This document shows positions 23,432 through 32,509 of a stretch of 64,000 nucleotides of DNA, piece after piece (positions within the stretch are counted from its first letter, which is position 1; each line of letters begins with the position of its first letter). Made by a program: the position numbers and the translations under genes. The notes beneath the pieces were generated by a model. It searched no databases. It had not been told where the DNA came from and saw nothing but the letters and a program-made list of their open reading frames with translations. The stretch spans positions 160,499 to 224,498 of the forward strand of contig DAOQVR010000006.1 of the NCBI GenBank assembly GCA_035341665.1. The letters are read 5' to 3'. This stretch comes from DAOQVR01 sp035341665 (GTDB lineage: Bacteria; Chloroflexota; Anaerolineae; JAAYZQ01).

Positions 23432-26400
23432 TCACTCCTTGTGGCTGCGAGGAACGCGGCCCGCGGCCTCTACCAAGTCCTTGAGGCGGGCAGCAATCTC
23501 TGGAGCCAGCGAGCTCAGGGCAAAGCGCCAGCCCCAGTTGCCGCCGGCCCGCCCGGGCGTGTTCATCCTGCCCTCACTGCCTACGCCGAGCACGTCCTGG
23601 AGAGGGACGATCGCGATGCGCGCCACCGACATCATGGCGAGCCGGATCAGGCGCCAGTGCAACTCTTCACCGGAGGGACCGGTGTAGCGCCGGAGGGCGG
23701 TCAGCTCCTTCTCAGCCGCGCTGCGCAGCCAACCAAGGGTGGTATCATTGTCGTGCGTTCCGGTGTAGACTACGCTGTTGCTCTCGTAGTTGTGCGGCAG
23801 GTAGGGGTTAAAGGCATCCTCGGAAAAGGCGAATTGCAGCACCTTCATACCGGGGAAGCCCAGCTCCTCCCGCAGGGCCTTGACTTCGGGAGTGATCAGC
23901 CCAAGGTCTTCGGCCACGAAAGGCGCGGAGCCCAGGGCGGTCTCGACGGCCTGGAACAGCTCGCGTCCGGGGACCTTCATCCACCTGCCGTTGATGGCCG
24001 TCTCTTCGGATGCCGGCACCGCCCAGCAAGCTTCGAACCCACGGAAGTGGTCGAGCCGGACGATGTCGACCTGTTGGAAGGCGCGCCTGAAGCGGTCGAT
24101 CCACCAGGAATAGCCATCACGCGCCATGGCCTCCCAGTTGTAGAGGGGGTTGCCCCACAACTGCCCGGTCGGACTGAAGTAGTCGGGTGGGACGCCTGCG
24201 ACCAGGGCGGGCTTCCCCTGGGCATCAAAGTGGAAGAGCTCCGCGTGCGCCCATGCGTCGGCGCTGTCGTATGCCACGAAGATGGGAACATCCCCCATGA
24301 TCTGGATCCCGCGCTCGTTGGCATAGGCTTTCAACGCGGACCACTGCCTGTCGAACTGGAATTGCGCGTACTGCTGGAACTCGATCTCGTCGATCAGTGC
24401 CGATCGCCAGCGGTCGACTGCACTAGCCTGGTGCATGGCGATGTCGGGATCCCAGGTGCCCCAGTTGGCGCCCGCATGGTGGTGCTTCAGCGCCGCGAAG
24501 AGGGCGTAATCATCCAGCCACCAGTGGTTCGCAGAGACAAAGCCGGCGAGCTCGGTCCTCAGGGGAACCGTTGCATTGGCCCGGAAGTTGTCGTACGACA
24601 ACCGCAGCAGTCGCTGCCTGAAGTCGATTACCGGCCCGTAGTCCACCCTGTCGACTGGGAAATCGGGCGCTCCGTCGAAATCCCAGGGCGCCAGGCAGCG
24701 CTCCTCCACCAGGCGGTCCAGGTTGATGAGCAGGGGGTTGCCGGCAAAGGCCGACAATGCCTGGTAAGGCGAATCCCCGAAGCTCGTCGGGCCGAGGGGC
24801 ATGATCTGCCAGACCTGCTGGCCGCTCTCGGCCAGAAAGTCGACAAAGCGGTGGGCTGCTTCGCCCATGTCGCCAATTCCAAGCCGGCCCGGCAGCGACG
24901 TCACGTGCAGCAGGATGCCGCTGACCCTGGCAGCAGGCTCGGCTTTCTCGGCGGCTTCCGGCTGCGGCGGCTCGTGCGGCCGGAGCATCTCCAGCAGCGC
25001 GTCGGCGATACTCGGCACTCCGCGGCCTGCCAGCCGGTCGGCCAGCCGGGCATAGTGGTGCTCCGCGCCGTCCGCGACTTCGCGGATGTCCAGGTAGACT
25101 TGGTACTGGAAGGCCCCCAGCTGCGCGAAGAGCCCTTGCTCGTGCAGCTCCTGGCAACTTCGCAGGTACTCCAGGCCGGCCACATGCTCGCGCACGATGC
25201 AGAAGTAGCCTTCGTCAGCACGGAGTCCCAGCGCCTCGCCGAGTGTCCGCTGGACCAGGTGCCGATCACCCGACTCGGCCATGACGGCGCTGGCGGCCGA
25301 CAGTCGAATCCAGCCATGGGCATCGGCGTACTTGTTGTTGTACAGAACCAGTCCCCTCTCACCGGCCGCCGAGGCATTGGAGTACGCGAACACATCCTCG
25401 TTGACCTGACCGTCAGGCGAGTAGAAGTCGTAGAGCAGAAAGCTCTGGACATCGGCAAAGATGTGGCGGCGCTGCATGAGCGGGAAGATTTCGCGCTCGT
25501 GGCGCCTGATCAGCTCCGCATCCGGCTGCTCATCCCAGTAGGCACGGCGGTACTCCATGCCGTACTTCTCCCGGAAGCCTTCCACCTGCCCGTGGCCAAT
25601 CATGGGCAGCCCCGGCATGGTCACCATCATCGTGCAGACGCCGAAGTACTTGTCGTCTTTGCCAAACTGCGCCACGGCGGTTTCTTCGTCCGGGTTATTC
25701 ATGAAATTGACGTAGCGCTTGAGGATTTCCGGGTCGAACTCCAGGACGTTCTTGATGGAGGCGCGGTACTTGGCGTTCTCCTCCCTCTTGAGCATGTGCA
25801 TGAAGGCGCTGTTGTAGACCCGGTGCATGCCCAAGGTTCGGACGAAGTAGCCCTCCATCATCCAGAAGGCTTCGGCCAGCAGAAGGGTATCGGGCACTTC
25901 CCGAGCTACTCGCTCCACCACTTCGCGCCAGAACTCGGCCGGCATCGCGGCGTCGAAATCGGCCTTGGTCATTGCATGCTCCGAGCGCGAGGCGATCGCA
26001 CCTCCGCCGCCCGGCTCGGGATACCAGAGGCGCTGGACATGCCGCTTGGCCAGCGTCATGGCCGCGTCGAAGCGAATGACTGGGAACTTGCGTGCCACCT
26101 CCAAGATCGTCTGGATCACTGCCTCGCGGACTATGGGGTTGAGGTAATCCAGCTGTGCGGTATCGTTCCAGGGCATGCTGGTACCGTCGTTGCCATGGTA
26201 GATATAGCGCTCGCTGCCGGTCCAGCGATCTATGCGCTTGAAGACCACAGCGGCATCAGTGTGGTTGTAGTAGTGATCTTCCAGGAAGATGCCCACGCGG
26301 CCGTCCGACGAGAGGTCGGGTCCACTGAAGGTGTAGGAAGGGAACGGGCTATGGTCAAGCCCGAGAAACCAGTCGGGGTGGTTCACTACCCACGTCGAGT

Positions 26401-27673
26401 CGATGCCCATGTGGTTGGGCACCATGTCGCTGGCAAGCCGGATGCCGCGCTGCCAGGCGCGTCCAGCCAGGCTCCGGTACGCTTCGTCGCCGCCGAGGTC
26501 GGCGGCGATCTGGTAGTCGGCCAGCGAGTAGGCCGAGGCGACTGCCTCGGGGTTGCCCATGATCTGTTTGATCCGCTGCGAAGCCTGGCTGCGCTCCCAG
26601 AGCCCGATTAGCCACAGGCCGCTGAACCCCCAGCGTGCCAGGGTATCCAGCTCCTCGTCAGGGATCTGGTCAAGCCGGGAGATGGATCGCTGATACTTCT
26701 TGGATAGCTGGTCCAGCCAGACGTAGGTGCTCTTGGCCACCATCACCAGGCGGGGCATCCACTCACGATCAGGGCTGTAGCGAGCCGATTCGGCGTCGAG
26801 GCCCTGCCCGAAGAGATCGACGACCATGGAGGGGCCGGGTCCGGTGAAGACTGCCTTTTCCTCCTCCGTGAGAAGGTCGAGACCGCCCAGGAGGCGCTCA
26901 AGGTAGTCGGCGAGCAAGAAGTCCCACCTCTCCCGAATCCACTGCAGCTGCCCGCCGAGAGAGAGCGGCACCGCGATGGCAGGGCTGCGCAGAAGGTCGA
27001 CCAAGCTCTGGCCCTCAGGCCCGAATTTGGGCTGGGTTTCCAGGTAGCGGCGCAGCAGGTGGATGAGGCGGAGGTAGTGTGATTCGTGCTCGAGAGCTGT
27101 GTCGTCAAACAGCTCCGCCAACGGCGAGGCGGCCGGGTTGGCGTTGTCGAGCCACAGGTGGAGCACATCCCCAAGAACCCGCTCGCGATGGGGAACACCG
27201 CCTGTCTCGCCGGCGAGGTACTCCTCAGGCGTGGTCTCGTGGCGGTCGACGGGAGGGGGCGGGAACTCTTCGACAAAGCGGCACAGGGTCCTGTCCAGGG
27301 CCTCCTGACCGATCTGCCCCGCCAGCCACTGCCACGCCTGCCCCAAGAGCTGGGGATTGCGCTGCTCGATATACTGGCCGGCAACATGATGCAGGATTCC
27401 ATCCACGAGGGCCATGGCATTGAGTTGGCCTGCCTTGACGGCCTGCTCGGTGGGCGGATTGCCAGCCAGGTCGCGCTTCTCATTGATCTGCTGCGCAAAG
27501 ACCCGCACAGTGCGGATGTCGCGGAAGACGGCGTGCCCATCCTCCGCGAAGTGCGACGGGGCAAATCTGTACCGGCTCCTCGCCTGGCGCGAAACGTGCA
27601 GCTCTGCGGTTATTGGTTCTCCCAACGGAATCGGCTCCTTGCCTCTCGGGTCAATGCTGGATGTATGGCGCAC
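23432..27673 (-). CDS. Fused GH13 alpha-amylase and 4-alpha-glucanotransferase (MalQ)
   Basis: 1413 residues. The N-terminal ~900 residues are a GH13 enzyme with a helical preface and all four conserved regions: DMVPNH (about 416), RFDAAM (about 533, nucleophile Asp), LLLAEAF (about 600, acid Glu) and NNPDEE (about 660). After a Pro/Glu linker, residues ~914-1400 are a complete MalQ: SGILLHVTSLPGR, VRLDHFRGFEACW (about 1205), VAEDLGL (about 1251) and GTHDNDTT (about 1305). The protein should hydrolyse alpha-glucans and redistribute maltodextrin chains. The GTG at 27673 lacks a good ribosome-binding site; a TTG at 27625 with AAGGAG nine bases upstream may be the true start. Downstream of pgm by 46 bp, which fits glycogen or maltodextrin breakdown to glucose phosphates. 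Confidence 0.92.
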   Translation of the reverse strand: MRHTSSIDPRGKEPIPLGEPITAELHVSRQARSRYRFAPSHFAEDGHAVFRDIRTVRVFAQQINEKRDLAGNPPTEQAVKAGQLNAMALVDGILHHVAGQYIEQRNPQLLGQAWQWLAGQIGQEALDRTLCRFVEEFPPPPVDRHETTPEEYLAGETGGVPHRERVLGDVLHLWLDNANPAASPLAELFDDTALEHESHYLRLIHLLRRYLETQPKFGPEGQSLVDLLRSPAIAVPLSLGGQLQWIRERWDFLLADYLERLLGGLDLLTEEEKAVFTGPGPSMVVDLFGQGLDAESARYSPDREWMPRLVMVAKSTYVWLDQLSKKYQRSISRLDQIPDEELDTLARWGFSGLWLIGLWERSQASQRIKQIMGNPEAVASAYSLADYQIAADLGGDEAYRSLAGRAWQRGIRLASDMVPNHMGIDSTWVVNHPDWFLGLDHSPFPSYTFSGPDLSSDGRVGIFLEDHYYNHTDAAVVFKRIDRWTGSERYIYHGNDGTSMPWNDTAQLDYLNPIVREAVIQTILEVARKFPVIRFDAAMTLAKRHVQRLWYPEPGGGGAIASRSEHAMTKADFDAAMPAEFWREVVERVAREVPDTLLLAEAFWMMEGYFVRTLGMHRVYNSAFMHMLKREENAKYRASIKNVLEFDPEILKRYVNFMNNPDEETAVAQFGKDDKYFGVCTMMVTMPGLPMIGHGQVEGFREKYGMEYRRAYWDEQPDAELIRRHEREIFPLMQRRHIFADVQSFLLYDFYSPDGQVNEDVFAYSNASAAGERGLVLYNNKYADAHGWIRLSAASAVMAESGDRHLVQRTLGEALGLRADEGYFCIVREHVAGLEYLRSCQELHEQGLFAQLGAFQYQVYLDIREVADGAEHHYARLADRLAGRGVPSIADALLEMLRPHEPPQPEAAEKAEPAARVSGILLHVTSLPGRLGIGDMGEAAHRFVDFLAESGQQVWQIMPLGPTSFGDSPYQALSAFAGNPLLINLDRLVEERCLAPWDFDGAPDFPVDRVDYGPVIDFRQRLLRLSYDNFRANATVPLRTELAGFVSANHWWLDDYALFAALKHHHAGANWGTWDPDIAMHQASAVDRWRSALIDEIEFQQYAQFQFDRQWSALKAYANERGIQIMGDVPIFVAYDSADAWAHAELFHFDAQGKPALVAGVPPDYFSPTGQLWGNPLYNWEAMARDGYSWWIDRFRRAFQQVDIVRLDHFRGFEACWAVPASEETAINGRWMKVPGRELFQAVETALGSAPFVAEDLGLITPEVKALREELGFPGMKVLQFAFSEDAFNPYLPHNYESNSVVYTGTHDNDTTLGWLRSAAEKELTALRRYTGPSGEELHWRLIRLAMMSVARIAIVPLQDVLGVGSEGRMNTPGRAGGNWGWRFALSSLAPEIAARLKDLVEAAGRVPRSHKE

Positions 27674-27719
27674 AGCTCATGCGGAGGAGTCTCCCTTTGT
27701 GCATTGTGCCTTCGTCGTG

Positions 27720-29372
27720 CTAGACTCCTGCTGCCTTGAACGCTGCGGCCACGATCTCCTGCGCCTCCCCGAAAATGACCTTGAGATGATCCTCGCCCCG
27801 GAAGCTCTCAGCGTAGATCTTGTAGATATCCTCGGTGCCCGATGGCCTCGCCGCGAACCAGCCGTTTTCGGTGACGACCTTCAAGCCACCGATGGCCGCA
27901 TCGTTGAAGGGCGCGCGGGTAAGCTTGGCGATGATCTTGTCACCCGCCAACGTCTCGGCAGCCACCATCCCGGGAGAGAGACGTTCCAGCGCTGCCTTCT
28001 GGGCAGGGGTCGCGGCGACGTCGGAGCGCTCGTAGACGGGGTCGCCGAACTGCTTGGTCAGCTCTTGGTAGAGATCGGCTGGATCGCGACCTGTCACAGC
28101 AGTGATCTCGGCTGCCAGCAGGTTGAGGATGATGCCGTCCTTGTCGGTGGTCCACACACTTCCATCCTGGCGCAGGAAGGAGGCGCCGGCACTCTCCTCG
28201 CCGCCAAAGCCGAAGGACCCATCCACCAAGCCGTCGACGAACCACTTGAAGCCCACGGGCACCTCGGCAAGGCGCCGCCCCAGGTGTGCCGCAACCCGGT
28301 CGATCATCGAGCTCGACACCAGCGTCTTGCCGATGGCAGCCTCCGGGCGCCAACCCGGCCGGTTCTGGAACAAGTACCAAATGGCCACGGCAAGATAGTG
28401 GTTGGGGTTCATCAGCCCGGCGCTGCGTGTCACGATGCCGTGCCGATCGCCGTCGGTGTCGTTGCCAAAGGCGATGTCATAGCGATCTTTGAGGCCGATC
28501 AGGCTCGCCATGGCATAGGGCGACGAGCAGTCCATGCGGATCTTGCCGTCCTTGTCAACGGTCATGAAAGAGAAGGTGGGGTCCACCCGTGGATTCACCA
28601 CATCGAGTTTGAGCCCGTACATGTCGGCGATCGGCTGCCAGCAGGCGACTGCAGCACCCCCCATGGGATCGGCCCCGATCTTGAGGCCGGAGGCAACGAT
28701 CGCAGCCATGTTGATGATATTGTGCAGGTCGGACACATAGGGCGTGACGTAGTCGTACAGGCGGGTGGTCGCGGCCCTCATCGCCCGGGCGAACGGGATG
28801 CGCTTGACTTCGCGAGTACCGGCACGGAGGATCGTGTTGGCGCGCCCCTGGATGGCTTCGGTGGTAATGCTGAGGGCCGGCCCGCCAGACGGCGGGTTGT
28901 ACTTGAAGCCACCGTCATCGGGAGGGTTGTGTGAGGGCGTTATGACCACGCCGTCGGCCAGGCCGATGGTGCGACCGCGGTTATAGGTCAGGATGGCGTA
29001 GGAGAGGACCGGTGTCGGGGTGTAGCCCAGGCCTTGTTGGACGACAATCTCCTGCCCGTTGCCCGCGAAGACCTCGATGGCGCTTGCCAGGGCCGGCTCG
29101 GACAGCGCGTGGGTATCCATGCCGACGAAGAGGGGTCCGGTATGGCCCCGTGCCGCACGGTACTCGCAGATGGCCTGCGAGATGGCCAAGATGTGATCTT
29201 CTGTAAAGTTGTTCCGGAAAGGCGAGCCACGATGCCCTGACGTGCCGAAGGCAACCCTCTGGGACGGGTCGGACACGTCCGGCTCCGCGATGTAGTAGGC
29301 GGAGATGAGCCTCGGTACATTGACCAGCAGTTCGTCAGGGGCCGGCTTGCCCGCCAGGGGGTGCAGACTCAT
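27720..29372 (-). CDS. pgm: Phosphoglucomutase (alpha-D-glucose phosphate specific)
   Basis: 550 residues, full length for the bacterial Pgm type. AFGTSGHRGSPFRNNFTEDH is the N-terminal signature; VVITPSHNPPDDGGFKYNPP contains the phospho-serine; FGNDTDGDRHGIV is the magnesium loop; GFGGEESAGASFLR the sugar loop. It interconverts glucose 1-phosphate and glucose 6-phosphate, linking the downstream amylase-MalQ fusion to pgi. AAAAGGAG precedes the ATG. Confidence 0.96.
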   Translation of the reverse strand: MSLHPLAGKPAPDELLVNVPRLISAYYIAEPDVSDPSQRVAFGTSGHRGSPFRNNFTEDHILAISQAICEYRAARGHTGPLFVGMDTHALSEPALASAIEVFAGNGQEIVVQQGLGYTPTPVLSYAILTYNRGRTIGLADGVVITPSHNPPDDGGFKYNPPSGGPALSITTEAIQGRANTILRAGTREVKRIPFARAMRAATTRLYDYVTPYVSDLHNIINMAAIVASGLKIGADPMGGAAVACWQPIADMYGLKLDVVNPRVDPTFSFMTVDKDGKIRMDCSSPYAMASLIGLKDRYDIAFGNDTDGDRHGIVTRSAGLMNPNHYLAVAIWYLFQNRPGWRPEAAIGKTLVSSSMIDRVAAHLGRRLAEVPVGFKWFVDGLVDGSFGFGGEESAGASFLRQDGSVWTTDKDGIILNLLAAEITAVTGRDPADLYQELTKQFGDPVYERSDVAATPAQKAALERLSPGMVAAETLAGDKIIAKLTRAPFNDAAIGGLKVVTENGWFAARPSGTEDIYKIYAESFRGEDHLKVIFGEAQEIVAAAFKAAGV

Positions 29373-29448
29373 GGACTGGCTCCTTTTCCTTCATGGCAAT
29401 GCCGGGTGCAGGGCTGCACAGCACGGTCTCTTGCTCTGCGGCACGTGC

Positions 29449-30360
29449 TCAGTAGACTTCGGGTACAAAGGTCTGATCCGTCATCGGCGGGCGAACATAG
29501 CCCCCATCTGGCTGGCGCGGGGGCAGCAGAATCAACTCGGGCGTCAGATCTTCGTAGGGGATCATGCTCAGCAGGTGGCTGATGCAGTTGAGGCGCGCAC
29601 GGGCCTTGTCGTCGGACCTCACCACGTGCCAGGGCGCCTGCTTGATATCGGTCGAGGCGAACATGGCATCCTTGGCCATCGAGTACTCCACCCAGCGCTC
29701 TCGCGAAATCAGGTCCATGGGGCTCAGCTTCCAGCGCTTGGTCCGGTCATCAATACGCGCCTGGAATCGCCGTTCCTGCTCCTGGTCACTGACCGAGAAC
29801 CAGTACTTGATCAGGATGATCCCGGAGCGAACGAGCATGCGCTCGAACTCTGGGCAGGAGCGCAGGAACTCTGAATACTCGGCCTCTGTGCAAAAGCCCA
29901 TGACGCGCTCCACGCCGGCTCGGTTGTACCAGCTGCGGTCAAAGAGCACCATCTCCCCTGCCGCCGGCAGGTGAGCCACATAGCGCTGAAAGTACCACTG
30001 CGTCTTTTCGCGCTCGGTCGGGGTCGCGAGCGCCACGATCCGGCAGATGCGGGGATTGAGGCTCTCCGTGATACGCTTGATGACGCCTCCTTTGCCGGCG
30101 GCATCGCGGCCTTCGAAGACTATGACAACTTTCAAGCCCTTGAGCTTGATCCACTCCTGCAGCTTGACAAGCTCAATCTGCAACCGAGCCAGCTCTTTTT
30201 CGTACTCCTTGGTGGTGAGCTTGGGCTTGGGGGCGCACGCCTGCGGTCCCTGGTCAGCCGGCAGCGGTGCTGCGGCAACCTGGGCCTCGGGAAGTGCGAC
30301 CGCCGGCTCGAGCACGGGCTCGGGCTGCTTTTTCGGCTTCTTGTCTCTCTTCTTGGCCAT
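29449..30360 (-). CDS. ppk2: Polyphosphate kinase 2 family protein
   Basis: 303 residues from ATG 30360 (GGAGCAGAGC upstream). A Lys/Pro/Ala-rich tail of about 60 residues precedes a PPK2 core: Walker A FEGRDAAGKGGVIKRI, the lid segment FDRSWYNRAGVERVMGFC, and DDKARARLNCISHLL. One-domain PPK2 enzymes of this length use polyphosphate to phosphorylate ADP, GDP or AMP. Its place among glycolytic genes suggests polyphosphate-driven ATP buffering (inference). Follows ldh by 29 bp. Confidence 0.93.
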   Translation of the reverse strand: MAKKRDKKPKKQPEPVLEPAVALPEAQVAAAPLPADQGPQACAPKPKLTTKEYEKELARLQIELVKLQEWIKLKGLKVVIVFEGRDAAGKGGVIKRITESLNPRICRIVALATPTEREKTQWYFQRYVAHLPAAGEMVLFDRSWYNRAGVERVMGFCTEAEYSEFLRSCPEFERMLVRSGIILIKYWFSVSDQEQERRFQARIDDRTKRWKLSPMDLISRERWVEYSMAKDAMFASTDIKQAPWHVVRSDDKARARLNCISHLLSMIPYEDLTPELILLPPRQPDGGYVRPPMTDQTFVPEVY

Positions 30361-30389
30361 GCTCTGCTCCTTTCCAGTGGTTCTATGAC

Positions 30390-31337
30390 TCACAGCTCAG
30401 ACAGCCGCTCCTTCAACGTCCGCGCAGACGCCTGGAACGCGCTCAGCTCGGCCTCACTCATGGGCGGGTCGAGCACCTGCTCGATCCCGGGGCGCCCGAC
30501 GATGGTCGGCATGCTGATAGAGATGCCGCTTACTCCGCATTGGCCGGCAAGCGGGCCGGAAACGGTCAGGATCGCGTGTTGGTCACCCAGTATGGCCTCG
30601 ACGATTGCCAGGAGCCCCAGGCCGATCGCATAGTAGGTCGCCTTCTTGCGCTTGATGATCTCGTAAGCCGCATCGCGGGTCTGGAGGAAGATGTGGTCCA
30701 GGGCGGCCCGGTCGTAGCCCTGCCCATTCGGTCCGACGAAATCGGTCAGCCGGACTCCGGCGATATTGGCGAGGCTCCACAGCGCCAGCTCACTGTCCCC
30801 GTGCTCGCCGACAATGTAGGCATGGACATTGCGGGAGTCGATCCCGTAGTGCCGGCTCAGCAGGTAGCGCAGCCGCGCCGTGTCCAGCACCGTCCCGGAG
30901 CCCATCACTCGACGGCTGCCGGGGCCGACAATCTGGGAAGTGACGCACGTCAAGATGTCCACCGGGTTGGTCGCGACAAGGATGACGCCTTCTTCGTTGA
31001 CCGCAACGATCTGGGGCACGATCTCGCGAAAGATGGCGGCGTTGGTCTGCAAGAGCTCGAGGCGCGTCTGGCCCGGCCGCTGGCCCACGCCGGCGCAGAT
31101 CACCACTACATCGGCGTCACCGAGATCGTCATAGCCCCCCGTGGTGATGCGCATCGGGCGAACGAAGGGCAGACCGTGGTTGAGGTCCATCATCTCGCCT
31201 TCAGCGCGAGCGCTGTCCGCATCGATGAGCACCAGCTCGTCGGCGACGTTGCGCTGCATCAGCGCGTAGGCGAACGACGCACCGACCATCCCCGTGCCGA
31301 CAAGCCCGACCTTGTGTGTGTCGAAGTGTTTGTGCAT
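30390..31337 (-). CDS. ldh: L-lactate dehydrogenase
   Basis: 315 residues from ATG 31337. NAD-binding motif VGLVGTGMVGASFAYALMQR, substrate loop GVGQRPGQTRLELLQTN with the Gln typical of LDH rather than the Arg of malate dehydrogenases, and catalytic-His motif AYIVGEHGDSELALWS. It reduces pyruvate to L-lactate and recycles NADH produced by the adjacent gap gene. Lies between gap (76 bp) and ppk2 (29 bp), so fermentative growth on sugars is likely. Confidence 0.93.
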   Translation of the reverse strand: MHKHFDTHKVGLVGTGMVGASFAYALMQRNVADELVLIDADSARAEGEMMDLNHGLPFVRPMRITTGGYDDLGDADVVVICAGVGQRPGQTRLELLQTNAAIFREIVPQIVAVNEEGVILVATNPVDILTCVTSQIVGPGSRRVMGSGTVLDTARLRYLLSRHYGIDSRNVHAYIVGEHGDSELALWSLANIAGVRLTDFVGPNGQGYDRAALDHIFLQTRDAAYEIIKRKKATYYAIGLGLLAIVEAILGDQHAILTVSGPLAGQCGVSGISISMPTIVGRPGIEQVLDPPMSEAELSAFQASARTLKERLSEL

Positions 31338-31413
31338 GGGGCCCCCTGAGCGAGTGCAGCGCACCGCAGGGGCGCGCTGCACCTGTTCCAGATCGTCCGA
31401 CACCTCGCCTGCT

Positions 31414-32409
31414 CTACACCGCGATACGGGCTGCGGTCTCGGCAAGGCGAGTCGCGTACCCCATCTCGTTGTCGTACCAGGCCGCCACCGACAGCAGCTC
31501 GTCCTGGACGGCAGTGAGCGGCAGATCGACGATCGACGAGTGCGGATCGCCTAGGATCCGAGAAGACGCCCACTCATCCTCCAGCACCCCCATGACTCCC
31601 TTGAGTGGCAGATTGGCCACTGCCTTGCGGAAGGCATTGTTGACTTCCTCGACGGTGACCGGGCGCTCGGTCACCAGGTTCAGCTCAGCGATGCTGCCGG
31701 TCCGGGTCGGAACGCGGTACGCCTTGCCCGTGATCTTGAGGCCCGGCCAGATGAATGCCAGGGCCCGCGCCGCGCCGGAGGAGGCGGGGATGATGTTCTC
31801 TGCTGCGGCCCAGGAGTCACGGCGGTCCTTCATTGGCTGGTCCGTGAGGGACTGGGTGTTGGTGTAGGCATGCACCGTCGAGAAGAGGCCGTACTTGATG
31901 CCAAAGTTCTCGATCACGACCTTGACGACGGGCGCGAGCGCGTTGGTGGTGCAGCTCGCCATGCTGACGATTTTGTGCAGCTCCGCGTCGAACGTGTCGA
32001 GGTTGATGCCCGGCAGAAGCACGGCATCGGCGTCCTCTCGCTTCTTGCTCGGAGCGCTGACGAGGACCCGCTTGGCACCGCCGTCGAGATGAACCTCCGC
32101 GCCCGGGCGGGTTGTCGCCCGGCCTGTGCAGTCGATCACCAAGTCGACGCCGAGCCCTCTCCAGTCGGGCAACGCCTTCATCGAGTCAAAGTAGGGGATT
32201 GTGCGCCCTCCGATAGCAAAGCTGCCGTCATGAACACTGACTTCTTCGTGCCAGCGCCCATAGTTCGAGTCCACCTCGAAGAGTGCAGCCAGCGTTCCGA
32301 TGTCCTTGATATCCGAGATAGACACCGGGACAAAGAGGTTGTTCTTGAGAGCCACCTTCATCAAAGACCGTCCGATGCGCCCAAAGCCATGAATCGCTAT
32401 CCTGTTCAT
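31414..32409 (-). CDS. gap: Glyceraldehyde-3-phosphate dehydrogenase, type I
   Basis: 331 residues from ATG 32409, which has AGAAAGGAAGCAGG upstream. N-terminal IAIHGFGRIGRSLMKVAL is the Rossmann loop, the acidic residue in ISDIKD points to NAD, and VSMASCTTNALAPV carries the catalytic Cys. It oxidises glyceraldehyde 3-phosphate to 1,3-bisphosphoglycerate. Downstream of pgi by 100 bp and upstream of ldh; its partner pgk is at the far end of the same co-directional cluster. Confidence 0.95.
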   Translation of the reverse strand: MNRIAIHGFGRIGRSLMKVALKNNLFVPVSISDIKDIGTLAALFEVDSNYGRWHEEVSVHDGSFAIGGRTIPYFDSMKALPDWRGLGVDLVIDCTGRATTRPGAEVHLDGGAKRVLVSAPSKKREDADAVLLPGINLDTFDAELHKIVSMASCTTNALAPVVKVVIENFGIKYGLFSTVHAYTNTQSLTDQPMKDRRDSWAAAENIIPASSGAARALAFIWPGLKITGKAYRVPTRTGSIAELNLVTERPVTVEEVNNAFRKAVANLPLKGVMGVLEDEWASSRILGDPHSSIVDLPLTAVQDELLSVAAWYDNEMGYATRLAETAARIAV

Positions 32410-32509
32410 AATCCTGCTTCCTTTCTCTAGGTTCCATCTGCAACGCACCGCATGCGCCACACTTTAGTCCGAGTGGAGAATCCTCGATCCCCGCGTGTGC
32501 CTCCTTCGC

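Noticed and set aside
23387..26611. 1074-codon open frame on the plus strand
   Set aside because: It is antisense to the amylase-MalQ fusion. Its translation has no family signature, and high GC keeps the opposite frame open.
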